Shown here: positions 13,564 through 24,680 of the stretch, piece after piece
Layout: each line of letters opens with the position of its first letter
Numbering within the stretch: the stretch's first letter is position 1
Source of the DNA: Daldinia sp. FL1419
Taxonomy: Eukaryota > Ascomycota > Sordariomycetes > Xylariales > Hypoxylaceae
Direction: 5' to 3'
Assembly: GCA_025201765.1 (NCBI GenBank)
Contig: MU623371.1
Coordinates: 1 to 64,000, forward strand
Length of the DNA stretch: 64,000 bases
Made by a program: the position numbers and the translations under genes
Notes under the pieces: model-generated
What the model was told of the DNA's origin: nothing
Seen by the model: the letters and a program-made list of their open reading frames with translations, nothing else
Databases searched by the model: none

Positions 13564-14364
13564 TAAACCAGGATAATGTAATTATATAATAAGTCTTACC
13601 TTGTAAAGACCCTATTAACCTCCATAGAGCTTACTCTTCTTAGGTTCCTACAAGCTTTTATAGATATAAATAAGCCTTCAGGAATTGTTTTCTTATCTAA
13701 TGAAATTAAATTTATAAGGATTATTATATTTTCTTTATAAATTATATAATAATTTATAAATTTATTTTTTTATTAAATATATTGTTTATTTAACTTCATA
13801 TATATTACCATTAATAAGAAATCATTATTATTAATTTTTCTACCTGATTATTTTAATATTGAATAGGAGTTCTGATAGCTCCTGCAGGATATACCCTATA
13901 CTTCAACTAATTTATAGTAAATCAAAGGCTATATAAACCAGAAGATATAAAGTAACTCTATCTTGAAAAAAATAGAATAATTGGATGGAGAAATAGATAT
14001 AAGTGATTACTTGCCAATAGTAGCGTATACAATGAGGTTATAGGTTAAAAAAATATATATTATTTATATAAAACTTTATAAAGATAATCTTTAAAAAACT
14101 GTATAGGACCTGAACTAATTGGGCAAAAAAACAACTCTTAAAGACCTATTTATATCCAAAAAATGTGTAAACCTTAAAAAAGGGGGGGGGGGGGGTTAAT
14201 AGGGTCCTTCAGGGTAGCTTTTATTACATAATTACACTACCCCGGTTTAATATCTTCTTTAAAATATAATCACCCTATATTCTCAAACTCATTCAACCTT
14301 TAATTATTATAAATTAATCAAAATACAAGATATATCCTACAAGAACTATTAAAGCTCCTATTTA
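13564..14364 (+). mobile_element. LTR-A copy split by an opposite LTR-A copy
   Basis: Plus-strand LTR-A halves at 13564-13859 and 14250-14364 continue one another across the minus-strand LTR at 13860-14249. The host's outer flanks are not ATAT, so its own borders are less certain than those of the insert. Confidence 0.7.
13860..14249 (-). mobile_element. Solo LTR-A, 390 bp, ATAT-flanked
   Basis: Starts TGAATAGGAG and ends CCGGTTTA (the terminal C of TTCA converted). ATAT lies on both sides (13856-13859 and 14250-14253). It holds an unusually long G run of 14 at 14182-14195. Confidence 0.85.
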
Positions 14365-14483
14365 GACTTTCAAAAATTATTTTTCTTATTTAATCAACTT
14401 AAACAAATAATAATCCTTTAAAAGTCTTTTTTATAAAGTTTTTATATAATAATATATAATTTTGATCCTTTTTTTAAAAATAT

Positions 14484-14870
14484 TGAACCAGGGTAGTGTG
14501 ATTAGGTAATAAGAGCTACCCTGAAGGACCTTGTTGGCCCCCCCCCCTTCTAAGGTTTATAGTTCTTTTAGATATAAATAAGTCTTCAGGAATTGTTTTC
14601 TTGCCTGATTAACTTAAAATATATATAGTTCTTTAGAGATCATTTCCATAGAACTTTATATAAATAATATATATTCTTTAAACCTATAACCTTATTATAT
14701 GTATTACCATTACCAAATAATCACCTCTATTAGATTCTTTATCCGATCAGCCTATTCCCCTCTTTAAGATATAATCACCTTGTATTTTCGAATTTATATA
14801 ACCTTTGGCTTATTATGGGTTAATTGAAATATAAGGCATATCCTGCAGGAGCTATTAGAGCTCCTATTCA
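14484..14870 (+). mobile_element. Solo LTR-A, 387 bp, ATAT-flanked
   Basis: One of the best-preserved copies. It starts TGAACCAGGGTAGTGTG and ends GAGCTCCTATTCA, with ATAT at 14480-14483 and 14871-14874. It lies within another plus-strand LTR-A, whose text resumes after it. Confidence 0.87.
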
Positions 14871-14962
14871 ATATTTTCTTATATATATTACCATTAATAA
14901 ATAATTATTTTTATTAAATATCTTATTTAATTATTCTATTCCCTTCTTTAAAATATAAATAT

Positions 14963-15514
14963 TAAATAAAAACTCTAATAATTCCTATAACATATATCCT
15001 ACACTTCAACTAACCCATAATAACCAAAAACTATATAAATATAAAAGATATAAGGTAATAATATCCTAAAAAAAAATATTAAAACAATCAAATAAAAGAA
15101 TTAATAATAATTAATTACTTACCAATAATAGCATTCTATAAAAAGATATATTTAAAGAAAAGATTAAAATTATATATTTTACATAAGGGTTTTATAAAGA
15201 AATTAATTTATAAAATCTAAAAAACTTTAGTTGATTAGATAAGAAAGATAATTTTTGAGGGTTTATTTATATTTAAAAGAGTTGTGGAGACTTAGAGGGT
15301 CTGGTTTTAAGGAGGTCAATAGGGTTTTTATAGGGTAATATCTATTACTTAATTGTTGTATATTGGTTTATTATTAATTCTTTTATCTAATCATTTTAAT
15401 ATCTTCTTTAGGATATAATCACCTTATATCCTCTATTTTATATAATTTTTGACCTATTATGGGGTAGTTGAAGTGTAGGGTATATCCTGTAAGAACTATT
15501 AGAACTCTTATTCA
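14963..15514. mobile_element. Two abutting LTR-A pieces in opposite orientation
   Basis: A minus-strand copy at 14963-15370, preceded by ATAT, is followed by the 3' part of a plus-strand copy ending at 15514, which is followed by ATAT. Both are RIP-altered. Confidence 0.65.
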
Positions 15515-15619
15515 ATATTATTTATAAAAGATTTTATTTGAAAATTTAAGGATTGTGTTAGCCCTTGGGGTGACGTCCAGTTTTAAGTTTCATTTACTTA
15601 ATTTTTAAGGGAAATAGTA
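15515..15619 (-). repeat. Inverted partial copy of LTR-B and its adjoining sequence
   Basis: 15515-15555 is the reverse complement of the sequence just after the 8193 LTR-B. From 15556 the text TGTTAGCCCTTGGGGTGACG matches the reversed LTR-B end for about 35 bp, then diverges. Confidence 0.55.
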
Positions 15620-18334
15620 CGAAGGTCCGGGCCAAAAATCTTGCACATGCCCCACAACGAATTACAGTGCGTACAACCCCTCATTAAAAAACCAAATATT
15701 TCAAATTTTATACTTTTAAAATTCAAATTTAAATAATTTAATATAAATAATAAATAAAATTAATTAGTTTGTTATTTTAAATTATTTAATTAATAAAATA
15801 TTGAATTTAAATTTTATTATATTTATTATTATATTATATTAATATTAAAAAATAAATATAAATAATAAATTTTTAAATATATATATTTTAAAATTCAACA
15901 CGAACATTTCCAGAAACTTCAAACTAAACAAAAAGAATTTACAATCAAATAGAAGGACATAAATAACAACATACTGGTAAAGTCCTCTAAAAGGACCACA
16001 TCTACCCAGGATCGTTCCGCACCTACTCTAAACCATATTTATCGGAATTATCCTCCTCTATATCCACCTCTTCGTCTTCCTCCTCATTTTCCTTAATTAT
16101 ATATATTAAAGAATCTTATATAAAAGTAAATATATTTTTAAATAAAAGGTTATATTTATTAAAATTTAAGTTTAAGTATATTAAGAAATCATTAAAAATT
16201 TATAATAAATTATTATTGGAAAATAATAAAATATTTAATACCAATTAAATCTCCTAAATAAAAAATTATTACAATAACAATATATAAAAATAATATAAAT
16301 TGCTAGAAATAAAGTAATACATATATACCTCCTTTTAAAGCTAATTTCCCCATAAATTTTACATTATAATTAATAAGTATTGGCAAAATAGATATAAAAT
16401 GGGGTTATATTACGGAATAATTACAGTATTAATAACATTAAAATAAATAATTTTCTTAAAATTACTAGAACATATAAGAATCATGGACCTAACAAATAAA
16501 GGACCAAATATAATAAAAATAATTATTAAATATTATTAATAATCTTTTAATAAGTTTCTTAAAGGTTTAAAAACCTTAAAAGAGTTATAATAAAACCTTA
16601 GTAATTAATTCCCAAAATTGCGCTGGAAAGGTGTAGCTATGTTCTTTATACAATTCCCCATCTTCGGCAAATAAGTTGTTTTTATGATATATAACTGTAT
16701 TAAAGTTATAGTCCTAGCGTAATACAATATTAAAGTAACGCATTAAATCCAAAATACTATAATAATCTCTAACAAAAAGACTAAAATATTTAAAAAAAAT
16801 TAATAATAAAATAATATCAGAAAAATAATAAAATATTTATAAATATATAAACTTTCTTTTATTTAATATAATATATATATAAAAATAAAATAGGTTTTTT
16901 AAAACAATATTAAACCATAAACATAATAAATATAATAATATTATATTACAATATTATAAAACATAAATAAAATATATAAAATAAACTAAAATTAACTAAA
17001 AAAGATTATAAATTAATAATATTATTTTAAATCATTTTAAAAAACAAATATAATATTATAATATTAAAAAAAAAATTGTAAAAATAAAAATATATAATAA
17101 TTTTTCATAAAAATATAAAATTATTCATATATATTTATATTTTACACAAATTACATATATCCCAACCCTCCCCCAAAACAACCTCTTTATAATACAATAA
17201 TATTTTTATTATTTATTAAAAAAAACAATAAAACTATCTTAAATTTCATTATTACTTTATATACAGGCTACCACCACACCACTTTACATAATTAACATTA
17301 TAACATATAAAATATTTTTCTATATTAAAATTTAATTATTTTTATTAAAAAGTAAATTTTAATAAAAATATAAAATAAAATTAAAATTATAACAATATAA
17401 TTTATTCAAATAAACAATAAGTAAGTTTTCTCCAAAACACAATTTTTACCTGAAATAAATACTAAAAAATAGACCAGATATTTATAATATATTCTAGGTA
17501 AATCGGGGTAACAATAAATAAATAAATAAATAAATAAAATATTTTAAGATTTTTAATAAAGAATTTATATTTTTTATAAAATATATTATATTTAATTATT
17601 TTAATTTAATGAAAAATTTATTTTTTTAATAAAAATATATATATTAAATATAATTACAAATTTAAAAAAATAATATATATAAAATTTATTATTAATGATA
17701 ATATAATTAATTTATTTAAATAATATTTGATAAAATCTAATTTAATATTTATAAAATTATTATTATTATAATAAATTTATTTATTTATTTATTTATTACT
17801 GTTCCGATCTACTTAGAATATATTACAGGTATCCAGTCCATCTTTTGGTATTTGTTCCAGGTAGGAACTGTATTCCAGAAAAAACCTACTTATTATTTAT
17901 TTAATTAAATTATATTATTATAATTTTAATTTTATCCTATATTTTTATTAAAACTTACCTTTTAATAAAAATAATTAAATTTTAATATAAAAAATATTTA
18001 ATATATTATAATACCTAAATTTTGTAAAATAATGTGGTAATAATTTAGATATAAGGTAATAATAAAATTTAAAATAATTTTATTATTTTTTTTAATAAAT
18101 ACTAAAAATATTATTATATTATAAAGAAATTATTTTGAAAATAAGTTAAAATATATACAATTTATATAAAATATAAATATATATAAATAATTTCATATTT
18201 TTATAAAAAGCTATTATTTATTCTTATTTTTACAACCTTCTTTTCAATACCACAATATAATATTTGCTCTCCAAAATGGCTCAAAACGGTGCTACCGACC
18301 CGTGGCTCTTCCTGGTTAGCCTCAATTATTATAA

Positions 18335-18365
<31 letters not shown>

Positions 18366-18443
18366 AAAAGCACAATATATTTTACTTTAATCATATTGCT
18401 ACAGGGGTTTGGGCATATGCAAGACTTTTGGCCCGGACCTTTG
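15620..18443. mobile_element. TIR DNA-transposon-like element, 2.8 kb, TA-flanked
   Basis: About 33-bp terminal inverted repeats carry the core AAGGTCCGGGCCAAAA at both ends, followed by TCTTGCA(C/T)ATGCCC. The arms differ at three positions, all transitions. TA stands outside each end (15618-15619 and 18444-18445), as for Tc1/mariner/pogo-type insertions. The interior has no intact transposase and contains the foldback described separately. Class assignment is inferred from TIRs and the TA duplication. Confidence 0.7.
16000..18320. repeat. Large foldback of a degraded element (L), centre near 17659
   Basis: The sequence leftward from about 17655 is the reverse complement of the sequence rightward from about 17662. 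Paired landmarks are (AAAT)n at 17515-17539 against (TTTA)n at 17780-17802, and GGTAAATCGGGG near 17500 against CCGATCTACTTAG near 17815. The right arm ends near 18320, after an ATG-led stretch reading MAQNGATDPWLF at 18276. The left arm continues to about 16000 and the complement of an acidic ORF end. A single-orientation copy lies at about 24680-26331. Confidence 0.7.
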
Positions 18444-18445
18444 TA

Positions 18446-19011
18446 ATTAACTAATTTAAATTTACTAAGATAACTGCCGTCTGCCATCTGCCATCTGCCG
18501 TTTGCCAACTGTCAACCACTAGCTATTACCCGCTTACCTTATTACCAATCTACTTTTACGCCTACGTCAATACCTAATATCGCATTTTCTACCTATACCT
18601 ACCTACTTAGCGTTGCACTTGGTCAACTTCTTCACTGGTTCTCCCTCGCGGGTTCGCCAGCAGTTTATCTACTGTTTGGCTCTCGTGTTCTTCCTACCAT
18701 TTGGCACGAGGCTTTGTTCGATTTGGCCTAGAAAACCTTTCCGACATCTCTTGTTTTCTAGAGACAAGGATAAACAAGACTTCGTTAGGACAGCATTGCT
18801 GTATACGCTTCTTTGTGTATCCATCTATTGAGACCCCGACGCATTGTGCGCAGGAACGATTACTCTCTTTGCCGTGGCTTCGTTCTCCTGGGAGTTACTT
18901 AAAGCTCTCTGTGGTTATACTGATTATTTGCGACCTCTTCTCCCGCCCATGACCTGCATACACTTTACATCACTACGTCTATGAGTAGCTTTGTGCGCTG
19001 AGTCCGACAAA
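18446..19011. other. Upstream region of PAC1
   Basis: Composition becomes ordinary here. A small array of CTGCC(A/G)TCTGCC-like units lies at 18475-18505. The rest is the presumed promoter and 5' UTR of the PAC1 gene. Open frames of 72-83 codons in it look fortuitous, and no promoter element could be assigned with confidence. Confidence 0.6.
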
Positions 19012-20561
19012 ATGAGCCAAATACTGACCCCACGACAAGCCGAAGAGCTGTAAGTTCTACACCTCGACGTGCCCCCACACCATCCGCAGAACGAAGAGGT
19101 TATAGATGATACTAATTTATATACCAGACACAAAGCTATCATTGCATATTTATCCTCAAACAACCTACCTAATACGGCGACCGCACTTAGAGACGAGTTG
19201 AACCTTGGTGATACGTTTGATGCTGCAACTTCTAAAAAGTATGAGGGTCTCCTGGAAAAGAAATGGACTAGCGTTGTACGATTGCAGAAGAAGGTATTGA
19301 AGGCTAATCCTGTCTCACCTACTTATTGGTCTACCTTCACTAACAATAACAACTCGTTGTATCAATTCAGATTATGGAACTTGAGTCGAAAACCGCCTCT
19401 TTACAGTCCGAGTTGGATAGTGCGACACCTACCTCCCTATCCAAACGGAACCAAGATCCGGCTAGCTGGCTTCCTCGCTCCCCACCACGCCACACCCTCG
19501 AATCCCATCGGGGCCCTATCACCTGTGTTGCCTTTCACCCTGTATTCTCTTCCTTAGCTACGGGCTCCGAGGATTATACGATAAAAATTTGGGATTGGGA
19601 ACTAGGAGAGCAGGAGCGCACGATCAAGGGGCATACAAAAGCAGTGTTGGATGTTGATTTCGGCGGACCGAGGGGAGGAACCCTTTTGGCGTCATGCTCG
19701 AGTGATCTAACTATCAAGTTGTGGGATCCTTCTGATGAATACAAGAACATTAGAACCTTGCCTGGGCATGATCATAGCGTCAGCGCCGTTCGCTTTATCC
19801 CATCTGGTGCGGCGGGCGCGCCGAGTTCTAGTAACCTTCTGGTATCTGCCTCTAGGGATAAGACGTTACGTTTGTGGGACGTGACAACGGGCTATTGCGT
19901 GAAAACGATACGCGGGCATGCGGATTGGGTCAGAGATGTCTGCCCGTCACCTGATGGCCGATACTTACTATCTGCTGGCAATGACCAGACTGCTCGCCTC
20001 TGGGACATTTCGCTTGCTAATCCTGAAAGTAAGTTGACACTTGTTGGTCATGAACATACAATCGAATGTTGCACCCTGGCGCCCGCCTCATCTTACCAAT
20101 ATCTTGCACCTCTTGCTGGGCTAAAAAAGCCGCCGCCCGCGTCGAGTACTGCGGAATTTATGGCTACGGGTTCTCGAGACAAGTCAATACGTATTTGGGA
20201 TGCCAGAGGCAACTGCATCAAGATCCTTTTGGGGCATGACAACTGGGTGAGGGCACTGGTGTTCCATCCAGGCGGCAAATATCTTTTTAGTGTTTCTGAT
20301 GATAAGTCGTTACGGTGCTGGGATTTGGCCCAGGAAGGAAAAAATGTGAAAACCCTGCTAGACGCACATGGTCATTTTGTCTCCTGTCTGAGGTGGGCCC
20401 CGGGTATTATACGTGAACCCATTATGAATGGGTCAGCCGAAGGTCAAAATGGCACGTCCTTAAATGGCGTTACAAAAGCTCCAGCTGCTGCCGAAGTGCA
20501 AATCCGCTGTGTTGTCGCAACTGGGTGTGTGGATTGTAAGTTGAGGATTTTCGCCAACTGA
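19012..20561 (+). CDS. pac1: PAC1/LIS1 (NudF), nuclear distribution protein
   Basis: LIS1 binds the dynein motor and NudE-type partners at microtubule plus ends and drives nuclear migration and spindle positioning. Exons are 19012-19049, 19128-19293 and 19371-20561, encoding 464 residues. Both introns (78 and 77 bp) have GT-AG ends, and each has a CTAA-type branch site (ACTAAT, ACTAAC). The N-terminus MSQILTPRQAEELHKAIIAY is the LisH dimerisation motif. A coiled coil (LEKKWTSVVRLQKK, then LESKTASLQSEL) links it to seven WD40 blades, with WD-type ends such as IKIWDW, IKLWDP, LRLWDV, ARLWDI and IRIWDA. Length and blade order match fungal PAC1. The start chosen restores the conserved MSQ-L-T-RQAEEL beginning. 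The gene stands alone in an island between two RIP-type blocks and shows no damage. Confidence 0.97.
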
Positions 20562-21043
20562 AATTACACCACGGCATGTGATGAGATTCGAAAAGATGAG
20601 CCGCTCTGGCGACATTTATTTTCGCTGAAGCACAGAGGCTTTAATATCAACATGACGAGGTTGAGTTACTGGGGGACATTTCGGATATTACTTCTAAAGG
20701 AGCACCGCAGATATTGCAAATATTCCTTTCTCCTTAGCAGCGTGAGAAAGCGATGACGCCTGGAAGTAGGCTTTGATGCCGTGGATCTGGGATGCTAAAG
20801 GAGAAAGTTGGCAGGCGGGCAGGGGAGGGTGAACTTGATGGAGGGAAGAGGTAACAAGATTTGTTGGCGTTGTTAAGTCCAAGGTTGGCATCGTTTAGAC
20901 TAATCAACGGTCACGATGATACTTAGATATGGAAGGAAATAGATACCCTATCATTGCATACCGAGAAGAGACTTGAATATACGATCTAGTATTGAGCTAG
21001 TTTACTCATACCATATCCCTACCTATATTGACAGCTGGAATTT
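20562..21043. other. PAC1 3' flank
   Basis: Ordinary-composition sequence, likely 3' UTR and terminator, with no further gene. A 65-codon minus-strand frame at 20694-20891 is unsupported. The AT-rich block resumes at about 21040. Confidence 0.6.
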
Positions 21044-21335
21044 ATGCCTGAAGTTTTCTGAAGGTTTTTTATCATAACAAAAATATATAATTAATGAAAA
21101 AAATGGTACTTTATTTAATATAACAATTTTATATATTGACCTTATATATTTTAAATCTTAAATAATATTATATATTTTTGAAAAAAAATTCCAATTTTTT
21201 TGTTAATTTTCTTTATTTTTTTAGAATATTAAAATAAATTTTAAAAATAAAAAAATTTAAATTTTAAAGGTTTTATAAATTATTTAAATTTTATTAATTA
21301 AATATATAAATTTTAATTGATTAATTAGGTTAGCT
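21044..21335 (+). repeat. R3 interspersed repeat, third copy
   Basis: Same order of motifs as 473-768: GCCTGAAGTTTTCTGAAGG, ATAATGAAAAA-like tract, then TTTAAAGGTTTTATAAATT. It marks the right border of the PAC1 island. Confidence 0.7.
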
Positions 21336-24300
21336 CCCCTTCCGTACCCCCCTCCCTAGTAGGGAGGTCGAGCTCATTAGGGCTTGAATTAGATAAGGAA
21401 TTATGTTGGATTAGTAAGCCTCAAAATTAACTTCAAAAACTCTCTAATGATTTTAAATTTATAATTAATTTACTTTTTATATAAATTAATAATTCAATTA
21501 TAATATATTTAATTTATAAAAAAATTAATTTAATTTTAAATTAAATTAGAATTTTGTCCAATTATTTTAATAAATTTAATAAATTTAATTCTTTTATAAA
21601 AATTTAAATAATTCCTTATTATAAATTTAAGGTCTTAATTTAGAACAACATTAGTTGGGCAATAAGGGATATAATATTTAGGCAATAATTACAAAAGAAA
21701 TAGGATCCCCAAAGGGTACGTACTTTTTAATATATATTTTTTAATATTTTTTGGGATTTTAATTTTTTAAAAAAAATATTTAATTTATTATAAAATTTAT
21801 ATATTTTTATATATATTACATAGTTAATTATTTTTATAAATCCTATTATTTAATTAATTAATTATTTATATATTTAATTGAAAATACTTTAGTTTTTAAT
21901 GTTTTAAACTAAATCTTTAAAAGGGTTGAGATTTAATATGGATAAAAAAGATTTTATTAAGTAATATATTAAAATTAAAAAAGAAAGATTTATTTTTAAT
22001 ATAAAAAGTTATTATTAAAATTTTATATAAAGGTATATATTTGTGATATACCTTATAAATTATGTAGTTATTATTTGAATATTATACCCCTTATTACCTA
22101 ATTAATATTGTTTTTTATTAGAGCCTAATTATTTTTCAAAAATAATTCTTTTAAAAATTTCTATAAGTCTTTTTTAAATATATATATATAAACTTTTAAA
22201 AATGTAGGAATATTAGTCATGTGACTGTGGTGGTACAAGATCTACCTTAATCCTGTATATAAATCACGTATTCTGATCGTACAATTAGAATATGTATTTA
22301 TCTTTCTACGAACCATTTTTTATTAAATTGATTTAAGTACCTTTATTTTTATTATTGTATGTAATGGTATTTTATCTATTTAACATTAATTAATAATTAA
22401 TAATAAGTTAATAATAATAAATTAATTATAGATTAATTAGGATACCTAAAAGGGAAAAAATAGGTTTAATAATAAATATAATGATTTTAAGATTTTATAT
22501 TCTTATATATAATTTTGAACCTAAGATTTCATATTCTTATATATGGTTTTAAAAACATTTGTATTTTGCGTTAGATTTAAATCCTAATAAAAAGAGATAA
22601 GCAATTTTAGGATTTTATGTTCCAATATATGGTCTTAAGCTAAAATTTCATGTTTTAATATATGATTTTGGAATATCTTATATTAATTTAGGATCTTTAA
22701 AAGGTAAAGATAATTTTAATATTAAATCTACAGGCCGAAATTTATGTCCATCATATATAAATAGATAATATTAAGGCTTCTTTTATTAGTAAAATGGTTT
22801 TAGAAGAATTTGTATTAATTGAATTATTTATGTGTTTATTATGTATTTTATGTTTATAATATTGTATTTATAATATAAGCCTATGTTTATATTATCACTT
22901 ATATTTATAATATCACCTAATAATTGAGTTACGCATCCACCACGTGCCTGTATTTATAATATTACAAAAAATATTAAGAAAAAATAACAAATATTAAGAT
23001 CATATTGTGATTTTATTTTATTAGTAAAATAAACCTTAGGTTCCACCTGAAAATTTCAACCCCACCCCTACCAAAAGGTTTTACTTATTATTATTGCCTG
23101 AGGAGACAATAGCAGTTTAGTATTTGAAGATACAATAGTTTCTCAAGTTTTATAAATATCTTAGCAAGCCTCATCAATTCCCCAATCTTTTACAAAAGAA
23201 ACCCTCAAAACGTTTTTGATATTAATTACTTTATAATATAAATAATACCAACCATATCCATCAATCAATTCAAACAAATATAGTTTTTAAAAAGAAAGAA
23301 TTGTTAAATGGGATTATAAAATTGTTATATGTTTTAGAATGGTTGATTGTTATATTTTTGAGTAAGGCTGTTGGTAGGTACGTATGTAAGATAAAAGCAA
23401 AATAATAATAAAATAAATAATAATAGAGATGAGATTGGTATATTGAAGTTGTTTGAAGAAGAAAGTTATATAAGAGAAATAAGTGGGAAACCTATTTTTA
23501 TATAATAATAGATATATAAGTATTTCTTAAAGATTATATATTAGATTAAAAATATAAATTATATAATTATTATTTATTTTATTTTCTTTTTATAATTATA
23601 TTATAAATTTAATATTTAATTTTTATTTTATTTATCCTTTTAATTGTAAATTAATTTGATTGTTTTTTATTAATGTTTATATGGTTTTATTTGGAGATGC
23701 CTTTATTATAGTATTTGTAGGATTATATATATTATAGATTTATTAAATATTGTTAATTTCCTGATTTTTATATAATTGTTGTAAGGTTATTAAATTAATT
23801 ATTAATTTTTTTTTGTTAATATTGTTTATTTGGATAAGGTATTGGTATAAGGAAAATGAATTAATATATAGGATTAATGGAGCTTTAGGTAGTAAAAGGT
23901 ATTTTAAAATAGTATTAATTATATAATAGATAATATATTTAATATTAAAACCTTAAACTATTTTTTAAATTTTATTAATAAATATGTTCTGGGTAATGTA
24001 TTTATATTTAATAAATAATTAATAAATAATATTATTAGTAATTCAAATTTTATTATTCTAATTAATTAGTTTTTTATTATTTAATATAATAATATAATTA
24101 ATTTATAAATTTAAATTTTTATTATTTATAAATAAATTGTTAATAAAAATATATAAGTATAAATTTTAGGGATTTAAATTAATATAATTAAATTTTTATA
24201 TTTAATTATTCATTTATTATTTAAATTGAATATTAAGGGTTTTTATTTTTTTAAGGTTTGGTTTTAAATGTTGGGTTATTATTAAATAATTAAAGGTTAT

Positions 24301-24680
24301 TTTAGGTTAATAAATAAAGGAAATATATATTCTTTATGCCTATTACTTAATAAATTTCTTAATTATATTTAATAATTTTATATCTAATTATTTAAGTTTT
24401 TTAACCTATCCTTTTTATATAATAATTATATTATAACTTTTTTTATAGATAATAAAATATAAACCATTAAAATCTTTAATTCTGGTATTTAATATCTTTT
24501 GGGGGTATATTTTGATCCTAGTTTTGGTAAATGCCTTATCTTCTATTACTAAGAATTTTATAGTATTGATATTTAAAATATTATTTATTTAAAGATTTAT
24601 AATTTTAAATGGGATTATATTTGTTATTAATAGGTATGGATTAAATATTAATAACTTTATATTAAGTTTTTATTAATAAT
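21336..24680. other. AT-rich RIP-type block with repeat fragments
   Basis: No gene. A perfect 7-bp hairpin, CCTCCCT-AGT-AGGGAGG, lies at 21351-21367. TGTTGGATTAGTAAGCC at about 21404 is the start of the Copia-like LTR, which then diverges. A less converted patch with TATATAAA at 22200-22320 could be an LTR promoter remnant. A diverged LTR-B begins at 23369. The remainder is unassigned degraded transposon DNA. Confidence 0.6.

Noticed and set aside
18613..18952. Small frames upstream of PAC1
   Set aside because: Overlapping frames in the presumed 5' UTR, without conserved features or clear codon preference.
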